DNA of 64,000 nt from Clostridium sp. AF27-2AA (GTDB lineage Bacteria; Bacillota; Clostridia; Lachnospirales; Lachnospiraceae), in NCBI RefSeq assembly GCF_003478505.1, contig NZ_QUFI01000002.1:124001-188000 (forward strand), in the 5' to 3' direction. The translations under genes were made by a program, and so were the position numbers. Positions 9,146 through 17,844 of this stretch are shown in pieces. The number at the start of each line of letters is the position of its first letter. Within the stretch, counting starts at the first letter, position 1. Under the pieces are notes generated by a model, which saw only the letters and a program-made list of their open reading frames with translations, was not told the origin of the DNA and ran no database searches.

Positions 9146-10558
9146 CTAATCTGCGTTCTGTCCAGATTCTGCCTGCCCTTTTTCCGGAATGACCGCTGCC
9201 CGCGCCTCGGCAAATTTCTCCTGCATGGTCGGATTCTTCCAGGTCAGCTTCTTGATGGTCAGATCATCCAGCTTATTGTTTGCCAGACGCAGATTATTCT
9301 CCGATGCCAGCAGGTTGTCCTTCACCTTCTGCAGATGGTCGATGGTCTTGTCGATCTCATCAATGGCCTTCTGGAAGCGGTCGCTGGCCAGCGTATAGTT
9401 GCGGCCAAACTTATCTTTAAAATCCAGAAGCTTCTCCTCAAAACGGGTAATATCCAGATTCTGATTCCGCATTGTCTCCAGTTCCCTCTTGTACTGCAGG
9501 GAATTCATGGCAGCATTCCGCAGAATGGTGATGATCTGAATAAAAAACTGCGGGCGGATCACGTACATCTTCGGATACCTGTGGGACATGTCCACGATGC
9601 CCGTATTATAGTAATCATTATCCGCCTCCAGCAATGTTACCAGCACCGCATACTCACAGCCCTTCTCCCGGCGGTCCTTGTCCAGTTCTTTTAAGAAATC
9701 CGCGTTCTTGTGCTTGGTCGCTGTGGTCTCGTTCTCATTCTTCATCTCAAACATGATGGAAATGTACTCCAGGCCATTCTCATCATAGTCCCGGAAGATA
9801 TAATCGCCCTTACTTCCGCTTTTGGAAACTTCATTATCTTTTTCGAAGTAGGCATTCTGAAAGCCGATGGCCCGCACCTGATTGAAGGAAACCTCGCAGT
9901 GCTGCTCCAACGTCTCGCCCACCATCTTCGTGGACTGCTTCGCCTTTAAGTCACGGTAATACTCAATCATCTCGTCTTTGTCTTTGAGCTGGATCTCGTA
10001 ACGCTCCTTAACGGCTTTTTCCTGAAGCTGACGCTCTGCCTCGTATCGCTCTTTCATGGACTGCTCCTGCTGCTTCAGCTGCGCTTCGTAGCTCTCCCGC
10101 TGCTGCTTCAGCTGCGCATCCAGGCTTTCCCTCAAGGTTTTTTCCTGCTGTGCAACTTGCTTCTCCGCCAGTTCTGCCTGTTTTTTCGTGAGCTCCGTCT
10201 GGGCTTTCAATTCCGTGAGCTCTGCCTGCTGGCGCTGGATTTTCTCCTGCATCTGCTCTTTTAGTGCCGCCTCTGCCCGGGCCACCGCCAGTTCCTGCTG
10301 CTTTTCCGCCTGCTCGCTCCGGGCTTTCAGCTTCAGAATTTCCGCCTCTTTCGCCGCCAGCTGTTTCTCGTAGCTTTCCGCAGTCTGGGACTTTGCCAGT
10401 TCCAGGGCAGTCCGCTTCTCTGCCTCCAGAGATGCCTGCTGGCGGGTCAGTTCTTCCTTAAACTCCTTGTCCCGCACCTGCTTCGCGATGGCCGCGTAAC
10501 CTTTTTCATCAATCTCAAATGGTTCCCCGCAGTTGGGGCATACCAGTTTCTTTTCCAT
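9146..10558 (-). CDS. DUF2130 domain protein with zinc-ribbon-like N-terminus and long coiled coil
   Basis: A 470-residue soluble protein. Residues 1-20 hold a zinc-ribbon-like start ([11 protein letters not shown]) with only one visible Cys pair. Residues 30-215 are an uninterrupted Glu/Lys/Gln-rich coiled coil. Residues 215-410 carry the DUF2130 domain, including [15 protein letters not shown] and [13 protein letters not shown], which resembles the core of nuclease-fold (RmuC-like) proteins. A second helical region ends the protein. The biochemical role is not established. A DNA-associated function is inference from the fold resemblance. It is followed on the same strand by the parvulin-like gene. 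Confidence 0.82.
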   Translation of the reverse strand: MEKKLVCPNCGEPFEIDEKGYAAIAKQVRDKEFKEELTRQQASLEAEKRTALELAKSQTAESYEKQLAAKEAEILKLKARSEQAEKQQELAVARAEAALKEQMQEKIQRQQAELTELKAQTELTKKQAELAEKQVAQQEKTLRESLDAQLKQQRESYEAQLKQQEQSMKERYEAERQLQEKAVKERYEIQLKDKDEMIEYYRDLKAKQSTKMVGETLEQHCEVSFNQVRAIGFQNAYFEKDNEVSKSGSKGDYIFRDYDENGLEYISIMFEMKNENETTATKHKNADFLKELDKDRREKGCEYAVLVTLLEADNDYYNTGIVDMSHRYPKMYVIRPQFFIQIITILRNAAMNSLQYKRELETMRNQNLDITRFEEKLLDFKDKFGRNYTLASDRFQKAIDEIDKTIDHLQKVKDNLLASENNLRLANNKLDDLTIKKLTWKNPTMQEKFAEARAAVIPEKGQAESGQNAD

Positions 10559-10575
10559 ATATTTAAAACCTTTCC

Positions 10576-11358
10576 TTATACCAGCAGCTTCAGAATTTTC
10601 AGCACACCATCCCGCACATTCGTATCGGTCTGAAATCTGGTCGCTGCCTTGACCTCCGGTCTTGCATTTCCGATAGCAAAGCTGTAGTAAGCCCGGCCCA
10701 GCATCTCGATATCGTTTAACTGGTCACCGAAAGCAATCGTCTCCTCCGGCGCAATCTCCAGACTCTCCTGTAACAGCTTCACAGCCGCACCCTTGTTCAC
10801 ACCGGTTGCCATGCAGTCCAGCCACATATCACCGGAAATGGTCATTTTCAGACGGTTGCCGTACTTTTCACGCAGTTCCTTCGTATGCGCCTCAATATCC
10901 GTTTTCCGGTACGCGGACACCTTGATAAACTGATCATCCACCGCCAGAACATCCTCTACGCTTTTTGCCTGAAATTTATAGCCGTTTAAAATCCAGTCCT
11001 CAAATTCCGGATCCGGATTTTCCATGTAAGCCACATCTGGTCCGCCCACCATAACCGTCAGACCCGCCTTACGGATATCCTTCACCAGTTCTTCCACCAG
11101 AGATCGGTCAATGGGATTTACAAACAGCTGACGTCCATGGCAGCCCACGTAAGCGCCATTGTCCGACAGATAAAAAATCTTCTCCTTAATCGGGTCAAAC
11201 ACCTGCTCAATACTCGCCCACTGCCTTCCGCTCGCCGCCGCAAACTGCATGCCCTTCTCCCTAAGCTTTAAAATCACCTCAAACAGTTCCGGATTCAGCT
11301 CATGGCCTCCATCCTCCAGCAAAGTCCCGTCAATATCTGATACCACCAGCTTAATCAT
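10576..11358 (-). CDS. HAD-superfamily phosphatase, Cof/YidA subfamily
   Basis: A 260-residue cytoplasmic phosphatase. Motif I is [10 protein letters not shown] at residues 4-13, with nucleophile Asp and acid Asp two residues later. Motif II is AASGRQWAS near 44, motif III a Lys near 195 (NKGAAVKLL), and motif [13 protein letters not shown] near 212-222. A C2-type cap sits between motifs II and III. Substrates of this subfamily are sugar phosphates or phosphorylated cofactors; the exact one cannot be read. The start at 11358 is supported by AGGAGGAG immediately upstream; the longer frame would include that ribosome site as coding. The upstream gap holds a dispersed repeat. Confidence 0.88.
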   Translation of the reverse strand: MIKLVVSDIDGTLLEDGGHELNPELFEVILKLREKGMQFAAASGRQWASIEQVFDPIKEKIFYLSDNGAYVGCHGRQLFVNPIDRSLVEELVKDIRKAGLTVMVGGPDVAYMENPDPEFEDWILNGYKFQAKSVEDVLAVDDQFIKVSAYRKTDIEAHTKELREKYGNRLKMTISGDMWLDCMATGVNKGAAVKLLQESLEIAPEETIAFGDQLNDIEMLGRAYYSFAIGNARPEVKAATRFQTDTNVRDGVLKILKLLV

Positions 11359-11806
11359 GGGCTCCTCCTCTTCTATCATTGTTTCACAGTCATTCATACC
11401 CTACTAACTTACACTATAAGCCCCAAACCGTCAAGAGGACCGTTTCGCGCAGCCTGCAGGCAAATCACAATTTAAATCATGTTCGCGAAAGGTCCAAAGC
11501 AGGCCGGGGCGGTATTGGTAAAAGCTGAAAATCATGGCTTTTATCAGTACCGTTCTGGCTGATTTTATTTCTCTCGTAGTGGGGTCAATACAGCAGAAGC
11601 CGGTTATCCCGGCATTCCGCGAGCATAAATATGGGTATACGTGTCCGGCTATGCAGCGACTGGTGTTTGAGGAAGGCGGAGATCTTGTCCGACTATCCGC
11701 AAACATCTGTCAACCGCATCGTCCGAACACAATACCCATATTTTGCGCAGCGGTATGCCGGGATTACCGGCTTCGGACCTATATTGGTATTGCTCTTAAA
11801 TTTTTA
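11359..11806. other. Long intergenic stretch occupied by a dispersed repeat
   Basis: No convincing gene lies here; open frames on either strand cross the repeat hairpins and have no ribosome sites. Apart from the repeat element (11484-11779) only about 125 bp remains next to the phosphatase gene and about 27 bp next to the ddh stop. Confidence 0.7.
11484..11779 (+). repeat. Dispersed structured repeat, copy 1 (two-hairpin element)
   Basis: The element is bounded by GGTCCAAAGCAGG on the left and the inverted CCGGCTTCGGACC on the right. It has two modules. Module A (about 11505-11580) is a hairpin whose arms pair through many G-U type positions. Module B (11596-11776, 181 nt) is a nested hairpin. 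Its outer arms are GAAGCCGGTTATCCCGGC and GCCGGGATTACCGGCTTC, then AAATATGGGTAT with ATACCCATATTT. An inner stem GCGGA/TCCGC and three GTCCG motifs lie in the loop region. A second full copy is at 36304-36650. It contains no transposase or convincing gene, and no target duplication was seen. It could be a MITE-like element or a structured RNA. Confidence 0.8.
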
Positions 11807-12793
11807 TTACAGCATATGTGCCCGCAGCTCTTCTGCGCTCTTCGGGGACAGGTAAGCCGGTGCCACATCAAATACGGTCTTGCATCCGCTCATGCCCTCT
11901 TTGTTCATGCGGCTGACTGCTCTTGCGTAAGCCACGATCACAGAACCGGTGAACTCCGGGTTGGAATCCAGCTTTAAGCTGTACTCGATCACATGCTTAT
12001 GCTCTTTCTCCATTCCGGTTACGCCGGTACGGATCACCATGCCGCCGTGCGGCAGTCCGCTGTGGTCGCGCTTCATCTCTTCCTCAGTGATGAAGTGAAC
12101 GGTGGTGTCGTAATCAGAGAAGTAGTTCGGCATGGTCTTGATCTCGTTCTCGATCTTAGCCAGGTCTGCGCCTTCCTCAGCTACCACGAAGCACTCTCTG
12201 GTGTGTTTCTCTCTGGTGGTCAGCTCCGGGTTGGAACCGCTTCTGACTGCCTCTACTGCCTTCTCTACCGGGATGGTGTACTGTCTGCAGTCCTTTACGC
12301 CCTCGATACGGCGAACTGCGTCAGAATGTCCCTGGCTTACGCCCTTGCCCCAGAAGGTGTAATCCTTGCCTTCCGGCAGCACGCAGTTTGCGTACAGGCG
12401 GTTTAAGGAGAACATACCCGGATCCCAGCCGCAGGAAATCAGGCTGACCTTGCCCGCCTTCTTTGCTGCTGCGTCAACAGCCGCAAAGTGCTCCGGAATT
12501 CTTGCGTGGGTGTCGAAGCTATCTACTACATTGTACATGGAAGCGTACTGCGGAGTCTGAACCGGAAGATCGGTTGCGCTGCCGCCACAGAGGATCAGCA
12601 CATCCAGCTCGTCCTGCATATGGGACAGCTCATCTGCCTGCAGAACCTTTACGCCTGCGGTGCGAACGCTTACGCTTTCCGGATTTCTGCGGGTGAAGAC
12701 TGCCTTCAGCTCCATGTCATCGTTCTGGGCAATGGCGCTCTCAACACCTTTTCCCAGATTGCCGTAACCTAAAATACCAACTCTGATGCTCAT
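11807..12793 (-). CDS. ddh: meso-Diaminopimelate D-dehydrogenase
   Basis: A 328-residue NADP-dependent enzyme that converts tetrahydrodipicolinate, ammonia and NADPH to meso-diaminopimelate in one step, feeding lysine and peptidoglycan synthesis. The N-terminal Rossmann motif GILGYGNLGKGVE is at residues 6-18, and the family-typical ILCGGSATDLP, VDSFDTHARIP and LISCGWDPGMFSLNR follow at 67-134. The length matches characterised Ddh proteins. RBS AAAGGAG precedes the ATG. It follows the M42 peptidase by about 95 bp on the same strand, linking peptide uptake and breakdown with DAP supply. Repeat copy 1 lies directly downstream of its stop. Confidence 0.95.
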   Translation of the reverse strand: MSIRVGILGYGNLGKGVESAIAQNDDMELKAVFTRRNPESVSVRTAGVKVLQADELSHMQDELDVLILCGGSATDLPVQTPQYASMYNVVDSFDTHARIPEHFAAVDAAAKKAGKVSLISCGWDPGMFSLNRLYANCVLPEGKDYTFWGKGVSQGHSDAVRRIEGVKDCRQYTIPVEKAVEAVRSGSNPELTTREKHTRECFVVAEEGADLAKIENEIKTMPNYFSDYDTTVHFITEEEMKRDHSGLPHGGMVIRTGVTGMEKEHKHVIEYSLKLDSNPEFTGSVIVAYARAVSRMNKEGMSGCKTVFDVAPAYLSPKSAEELRAHML

Positions 12794-12887
12794 AACTTTG
12801 TTCTCCTTTATTGTGTATATTCAGGGGCCATTTTTAACGGTCCCTTTTTGGCTTTTCTCGTGATACCCTGTAATATTCTCCTGCGCC

Positions 12888-13967
12888 TTAGATCTGCGCG
12901 TCCTTTACATACCAGTAAAGAAGTTCTACACTGTCCACCACATCGCGGATATCGCAGACCTCATAGGAATGCACATAACGCATCGGGATCTGGATGCCGC
13001 CGCTCTTGATGCCGCCGTTTAAGGTCTGCATAAAGCTTGCGTCGGTAGCGCCTGCCGCATAGGCCTCGATCTGGTAGGGGATATCGTGGGCCTTTGCGAT
13101 CTGCTTCATCTCCCGGACTAAATCCCGGTTTGCCAGGATTCCGCCCACGCCGGAGCTCAGCTTATCCATCACCTTGATGGAGGTGCCGCGGCCCAGCTCG
13201 TTGATGTAGCGGCTCTCAGAAACACCCGGAATGTCCACAGCCAGGCTCATGTCCAGAGCCAGGGCTACATCCGGTTTTAAGCGGGTGGCTGCCGCAATGG
13301 CACCGCGGGCTCCCACCTCTTCCTGGGTGGAAAACAGGCCGTAGATATCCGGTACATCGGCGTCATCTTTTAAGAGTTTTAACACCTCTAACAGAATAAA
13401 TACCAGTGCCCGGTCATCTAATGCCTTTGCGCCTACCCTGTGCTTTCCAAGGAAAATCACCGGATAGCAGATGGAAACGGAATTGCCTTCCTCGATTCCC
13501 ATCTCATATACTTCCTCGCGGCTCTCCGCGCCCACCTCAATGTAAAACTCCTGGGCGGATTTCGGCATTTCGGAGCAGCGGTCCGGACGTCCCGGATGCA
13601 GGGACTGCACAATGCCGTCCACATGGCCGGTCTCCGTCTTGATGATCACATGCTTGCCGAAAAACTGCTGCGGCGCGATGCCGCCCAGAGTCTCTACCCA
13701 CAAAAAGCCTTTGCTGTCAATGTGGCGAATGATGAGTCCGATCTCATCCATATGGGCTGCGATCAGCACGCTGCCCTTTTTATTTCCCTTCTTATACGCG
13801 ATGAGGTTTCCCATCACGTCATCCGAAAGCTCCACATCACAGCCAGACAGCTCTTTTCTTAACAGATCTGCCACCTCATCCTCGAACCCGGAAGGTCCAA
13901 CTGCGTCACACAGCGGTCCGATCAGGGCACGGAAATCCGCTTCAATCTGGCTTCTGTCCAGTTTCAT
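12888..13967 (-). CDS. M42-family metallo-aminopeptidase (glutamyl aminopeptidase/FrvX-like)
   Basis: A 359-residue cytoplasmic peptidase of the M42 clan MH group, which forms large tetrahedral assemblies. Metal-binding and catalytic motifs are visible: AAHMDEIGL near residue 67, KALDDRALVF near 180 and TQEEVGARGA near 213, with LALDMSLA near 235. A start at 13967 is chosen because GGAGG lies 9 nt before this ATG; the 11 extra codons of the longer frame have no ribosome site. It follows the peptide importer ATPase by about 75 bp, so it probably degrades the imported peptides. Confidence 0.92.
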   Translation of the reverse strand: MKLDRSQIEADFRALIGPLCDAVGPSGFEDEVADLLRKELSGCDVELSDDVMGNLIAYKKGNKKGSVLIAAHMDEIGLIIRHIDSKGFLWVETLGGIAPQQFFGKHVIIKTETGHVDGIVQSLHPGRPDRCSEMPKSAQEFYIEVGAESREEVYEMGIEEGNSVSICYPVIFLGKHRVGAKALDDRALVFILLEVLKLLKDDADVPDIYGLFSTQEEVGARGAIAAATRLKPDVALALDMSLAVDIPGVSESRYINELGRGTSIKVMDKLSSGVGGILANRDLVREMKQIAKAHDIPYQIEAYAAGATDASFMQTLNGGIKSGGIQIPMRYVHSYEVCDIRDVVDSVELLYWYVKDAQI

Positions 13968-14044
13968 AAATTGCTTCCTCCGTTTTTCTTCCAGTTCCAA
14001 ACAGCTTTTCCATTCCTGGCCTCATGTTGTACAGACACCGGCAA

Positions 14045-14911
14045 TCAGCTGTTCTCTTTGTCCAGTTCATCATAGCACGCCTGATACGAAGAATCAAATG
14101 CTTCAAAATCCATTTTTTCTCCGATTCTCGGGATACTGCTTAACAGCAGCTTTGTGTAGTCGTGCTTTGGATGAGAGAAAATCTCATCCCGGGTTCCCTC
14201 TTCCACCACATGGCCGCGGTACATCACCATCACGCGGTCCGCGATGTGCTTGACTACGCCCAGGTCGTGGGAGATAAAAATATAGGAAATGTTTAACTTC
14301 TGCTGAAGTTCTTTTAAGAGGTTGATGATCTTCGCCTGCACAGATACATCCAGCGCAGATACCGGCTCATCGCAGATGATGATCTCCGGCTTTAAGATGA
14401 TGGCCCGGGCAATACCAATTCTCTGGCGCTGTCCGCCGGAAAATTCATGGGGATAACGGTCCGCGAAGTCTTTGTTCAGACCAACCATCTCCATGGTATC
14501 CAGGATCAGATTCTCGCGCTCTTCCTCATTTTTATAACAATGCTCGATATCCGCCGGTTCCCCGATGATATCCCGCACCGTCATACGCGGATTTAAGGAG
14601 CTGTAGGGATCCTGAAAGATCATCTTGATATTTCTGCGGGCTTTTTTCAGCTCCTCGCCCTTCAATTTCAGGAAATCCTGGCCCTTTAAGATGACCTCGC
14701 CGGAAGTCGGCTCCGTCACGCGGATCAGGGATTTCACGGTGGTGGATTTGCCGCAGCCGCTCTCGCCTACAATGGCCAGAGTCTCACCGCGGTGCAGTTC
14801 AAAGCTGACACCGTCCACGGATTTGACATACTCCTTTTCCCCGAACAGCCCCTTTCTGCCCACCATATAATATTTCTTTAAGTTCTTTACCTGAAGGATC
14901 GTCTCACTCAT
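14045..14911 (-). CDS. dppF: Oligopeptide/dipeptide ABC transporter ATPase, DppF/OppF type
   Basis: A 288-residue ATPase on the cytoplasmic face of a peptide importer. Walker A GESGCGKSTT near residue 51, signature FSGGQRQRIGIARAI near 150, Walker B IICDEPVSALD near 172. The C-terminal extension typical of peptide ATPases is shortened and lacks the usual Cys-rich FeS motif found in many DppF proteins (the partner keeps CxxRC). It overlaps the upstream ATPase by 4 bp. RBS GGGAGGAG lies before the ATG. Fifth gene of the dppABCDF-type operon. Confidence 0.92.
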   Translation of the reverse strand: MSETILQVKNLKKYYMVGRKGLFGEKEYVKSVDGVSFELHRGETLAIVGESGCGKSTTVKSLIRVTEPTSGEVILKGQDFLKLKGEELKKARRNIKMIFQDPYSSLNPRMTVRDIIGEPADIEHCYKNEEERENLILDTMEMVGLNKDFADRYPHEFSGGQRQRIGIARAIILKPEIIICDEPVSALDVSVQAKIINLLKELQQKLNISYIFISHDLGVVKHIADRVMVMYRGHVVEEGTRDEIFSHPKHDYTKLLLSSIPRIGEKMDFEAFDSSYQACYDELDKENS

Positions 14912-15921
14912 GCCTGCGCTCCTCCCTTGCTTTGACTCTTAGTCTGTTTTTTATTGTCCTCATACAAAAAGCACCGCACCAGATGACCGCTGTTTTCCAC
15001 GAGCGCCGGGCGTTCATTTCTGCACCGCTCCGTTGCGTGGGCGCAGCGCGGAGAGAAGATACAGCCCTTCGGCAGTTCATAGAGCATCGGCACATTGCCC
15101 GGAATGCTGAGCAGGGTGTCTTTTTCTTCATCAAGACGCGGGATGGCTGCCTGCAGTCCCTGGGTATAGGGATGTTTTGGCTCCGTAAAGATCTTTTCCC
15201 CTTCGGCATATTCTACCAGCTGGCCCGCGTACATGACCGCTACCCGGTCTGCCATCTGGGAGATGACGCCCATATCATGGCTGATGAAGATAACGGAAGT
15301 TCCTGTTTCCTTCTGCAGGCGGCGGATCAGTCCCAGGATCTGGGCCTGCACCGTTACGTCCAGCGCCGTGGTCGGTTCGTCACAGATCAGAAGCCGCGGC
15401 CTGCAGATCAGCGCCATGGCGATCATGATACGCTGGCGCATACCGCCGGAAAGCTGGGCCGGAACCTCAGAAAATACTTTTTCCGGGCGGGCGATGCCAA
15501 CGGAACGGATCATATCCAGGGCACGCTCCTTCGCCTCTGCTTTGCTCACCTTCTCATGAGAGGTAATGGTCTCCACGATCTGACGCCCGCAGGTCATCAG
15601 CGGGTTTAAGCTGGTCATCGGCTCCTGGAAGATCATGGAGATGCCGGTGCCGCGGATCCTGCGCAGATCCTTCTTTTTCATCCCTGCCAGCTCCTGGCCT
15701 TCAAACTGAATGCTGCCTCCGGTTACCTTTCCCGGATGGGCGATCAGTCCCATGATGGCAGATGCCAGCATACTCTTTCCGCAGCCGCTCTCACCCACAA
15801 TGCCAAGGGTTTCTCCAGCCTTCAGGGTAAGACTCAAACGGTCGATGACCGGAAGCTCGCCGCGGTCGGTAAACAGCCGCACATCCAGATCTTTGATTAT
15901 AAGAATGTTTTCGTTTTCCAT
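14908..15921 (-). CDS. dppD: Oligopeptide/dipeptide ABC transporter ATPase, DppD/OppD type
   Basis: A 337-residue ATPase. Walker A GESGCGKSML near residue 39, signature LSGGMRQRIMIAMAL near 155, Walker B LICDEPTTALD near 176. The C-terminal oligopeptide extension has PKGCIFSPRCAHATERC, the cysteine motif of this subfamily that binds an FeS cluster in studied homologues. The start at 15921 is chosen because AGGAAG precedes it; the longer frame reads back into the permease gene. Overlaps dppF by 4 bp. Confidence 0.93.
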   Translation of the reverse strand: MENENILIIKDLDVRLFTDRGELPVIDRLSLTLKAGETLGIVGESGCGKSMLASAIMGLIAHPGKVTGGSIQFEGQELAGMKKKDLRRIRGTGISMIFQEPMTSLNPLMTCGRQIVETITSHEKVSKAEAKERALDMIRSVGIARPEKVFSEVPAQLSGGMRQRIMIAMALICRPRLLICDEPTTALDVTVQAQILGLIRRLQKETGTSVIFISHDMGVISQMADRVAVMYAGQLVEYAEGEKIFTEPKHPYTQGLQAAIPRLDEEKDTLLSIPGNVPMLYELPKGCIFSPRCAHATERCRNERPALVENSGHLVRCFLYEDNKKQTKSQSKGGAQA

Positions 15922-15934
15922 GTCGTCTTCCTTT

Positions 15935-16783
15935 CTATTTGCGGAGTTTCGGGTCCAGCACATCCCGCAGTCCATCGCCCAGCGTGTTGAAGGCGATCAC
16001 GGTGAGGATGATGCAGAGTCCCGGAAACAGGCTGTAGTAGGTGTTGGTACGAATGAAGGTCTGGGCACCGGAGATCATGGAACCCCAGCTTGCAGTCGGG
16101 CTCGGCACGCCAAGTCCCAGATAGCTTAAGCTGGCCTCAGTCAGGATCGCGGACGGAATGCCCAGGGTACAGGATACGATCAGCATCGGGATGCAGTTCG
16201 GGAACAGATGCTTTAAAATGATGCGCAGGCTGCTTCCGCCGTCAATGCGGCAGGCCTGAATGTACTCCTGCTCCTTTAACTGCAGCACCGTGCCGCGGAT
16301 CAGGCGGGCGGTGTTGGCCCAGGATAAAAATCCCAGGGTCAGATACAGATTCATCAGTCCGGAGCCCAGCGCGTACATCAGCGCCATAGCAAACAAAAGA
16401 GCCGGGAAGCTGGAAAAGACCTGGATCAGGAAAGAGATCACATCGTCCACTTTCTTTCCGAAGTAGCCGGCACACACACCCATAAAGTAACCGATCACGG
16501 AAGCAATCAGCTGGGAGATGAGGCCGACACTTAAGGATACGCGGCAGCCATAGAGACAGCGTGTCAGAATGTCACGGCCGAATTCATCGGTACCAAACAA
16601 ATGCTCGGAGCTTGGAAACAGCAGCTTATCTGCCAGGACCTGCTTGTTCGGATCATACGGGGTCAGCACCGGGGCCAGAATTGCGGACACAGCCAGGATC
16701 ACCAGGATCAGCAGCGACAGCACCGCCAGCTTGTTTTTCCAGAACAGCTTTAAGCTCTCGGAATAATAATTCTTTTTTCTCAT
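15935..16783 (-). CDS. dppC: Peptide ABC transporter permease, DppC/OppC type
   Basis: A 282-residue inner-membrane permease with a cytoplasmic N-terminus (basic MRKKNYYSESLKLFWKN), a first membrane segment at 18-40, and the OppC N-terminal sequence FGTDEFGRDILTRCLYGCR near 64-82. The EAA loop-like segment EQEYIQACRIDGGSS lies near 173. About six membrane segments. RBS AAGGAG is present. It starts 3 bp after the DppB stop, and its own stop is 13 bp before dppD. Confidence 0.92.
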   Translation of the reverse strand: MRKKNYYSESLKLFWKNKLAVLSLLILVILAVSAILAPVLTPYDPNKQVLADKLLFPSSEHLFGTDEFGRDILTRCLYGCRVSLSVGLISQLIASVIGYFMGVCAGYFGKKVDDVISFLIQVFSSFPALLFAMALMYALGSGLMNLYLTLGFLSWANTARLIRGTVLQLKEQEYIQACRIDGGSSLRIILKHLFPNCIPMLIVSCTLGIPSAILTEASLSYLGLGVPSPTASWGSMISGAQTFIRTNTYYSLFPGLCIILTVIAFNTLGDGLRDVLDPKLRK

Positions 16784-16786
16784 CAG

Positions 16787-17716
16787 CTATTCTCCTTTCG
16801 TCAGGCGGATGTTCGGGTTGATGACCGCATACAGAATGTCCACGATAAAGTAGATCAGGACACAGATGGCCGCCACATAGATGACACCGCCCTGCACCAG
16901 CGGAATGTCTCTGCGGTGGATGGCATCAATCAGAAGCTTTCCGATTCCCGGGATGTTGAACACGTTCTCGGTGATCATGGATCCAGTCAGAAGCGCGCCA
17001 ATATCCGTACCGATCACGGTGATGATCGGCACCAGGGCGTTCTGGAAAATATGAATCAGGATAATGCGCCAGGAATACAGTCCCTTGGCATAAGCCGTCT
17101 TGACAAAGTCCTGGCCGGTCACCTCCAGCATACTGGCACGGGTGATGCGGGCAATGGATGCCGCGTAGCGCACACCCAGAGCCGCGGAGGGCAGCACGTA
17201 GCCGATGGGGCTCTTTACGCCGGATACCGGGAAAATATCAAAACGCAGTCCTACATAAATCTGGAGGATAATCGCTACCCAGAAAGACGGGGCGGAAATT
17301 CCCAGGGCGGAAAGGCTCATAAGAATGCGGTCCAGCGGACGGTCATGGTAAACAGCCGCCAGAATGCCGGTGGTCAGGCCCACGATCAGCGCTACAATAT
17401 AGGCTGCGGTAGCCATGATGACCGTGTAATGGAATGCCTGCAGGATCAGGGTAATGACCGGTTTCTTCTGGAAATAACTGGTTCCCATGTCTCCGTGCAG
17501 AAGATCTTTCAGCCAGTTAAAGTACTGGACCGGAAGCGGGGTGTCAAGTCCCATCTGGGCCTTTACCTGGGCGATCTTGTCCGCATCCGCGAACTCACCC
17601 AGCATTGCCGCTACCGGGTCTCCCGGGATCACGTTCAGGATAAAGAATGTGATCAGGGAGATGGAAAAAATGATGCCGACAGCCAGGGCCGCCCGCTTTA
17701 TGATATATCGGATCAA
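16787..17716 (-). CDS. dppB: Peptide ABC transporter permease, DppB/OppB type
   Basis: A 309-residue inner-membrane permease with about six membrane segments. Recognisable family features are VIPGDPVAAMLGE near residue 29, LDTPLPVQYFNWL near 57 and the EAA-type loop QDFVKTAYAKGL near 197. The initiator is TTG, placed 8 nt after AGGAGG; the next ATG is too far in. A strong hairpin with T-run separates it from the upstream binding protein gene, so expression probably depends on partial read-through. Confidence 0.92.
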   Translation of the reverse strand: MIRYIIKRAALAVGIIFSISLITFFILNVIPGDPVAAMLGEFADADKIAQVKAQMGLDTPLPVQYFNWLKDLLHGDMGTSYFQKKPVITLILQAFHYTVIMATAAYIVALIVGLTTGILAAVYHDRPLDRILMSLSALGISAPSFWVAIILQIYVGLRFDIFPVSGVKSPIGYVLPSAALGVRYAASIARITRASMLEVTGQDFVKTAYAKGLYSWRIILIHIFQNALVPIITVIGTDIGALLTGSMITENVFNIPGIGKLLIDAIHRRDIPLVQGGVIYVAAICVLIYFIVDILYAVINPNIRLTKGE

Positions 17717-17755
17717 GCGATCTCCTCCTTTTTGTTTCGTAAAATAGATAAACAG

Positions 17756-17785
17756 AAAAAAGGGAGTCCGTTTTGCCGGACCCCC
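17756..17785 (-). terminator. Terminator-like hairpin between dppA and dppB
   Basis: GGGGGTCCGG-CAAAA-CGGACTCCC followed by TTTTTT on the minus strand, a textbook intrinsic terminator. Because the downstream permease and ATPase genes have no other visible promoter, it probably works as a leaky attenuator giving excess binding protein. Confidence 0.8.
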
Positions 17786-17844
17786 ACGCGCCGGAGCGCT
17801 TTTGTTTTCACCGGGCCGTGTGCCCCTGTGAATGCAGATTCTGT

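Noticed and set aside
11484..11779. Repeat copy 1 as an insertion sequence remnant with target duplication
   Set aside because: No direct repeat flanks the GGTCC ends and no transposase-like frame is present, so a simple IS call is not supported.
11431..11977. Open frames across repeat copy 1 on both strands
   Set aside because: They cross hairpin arms, lack ribosome sites and have no family resemblance; the base pattern is explained by the inverted repeats.
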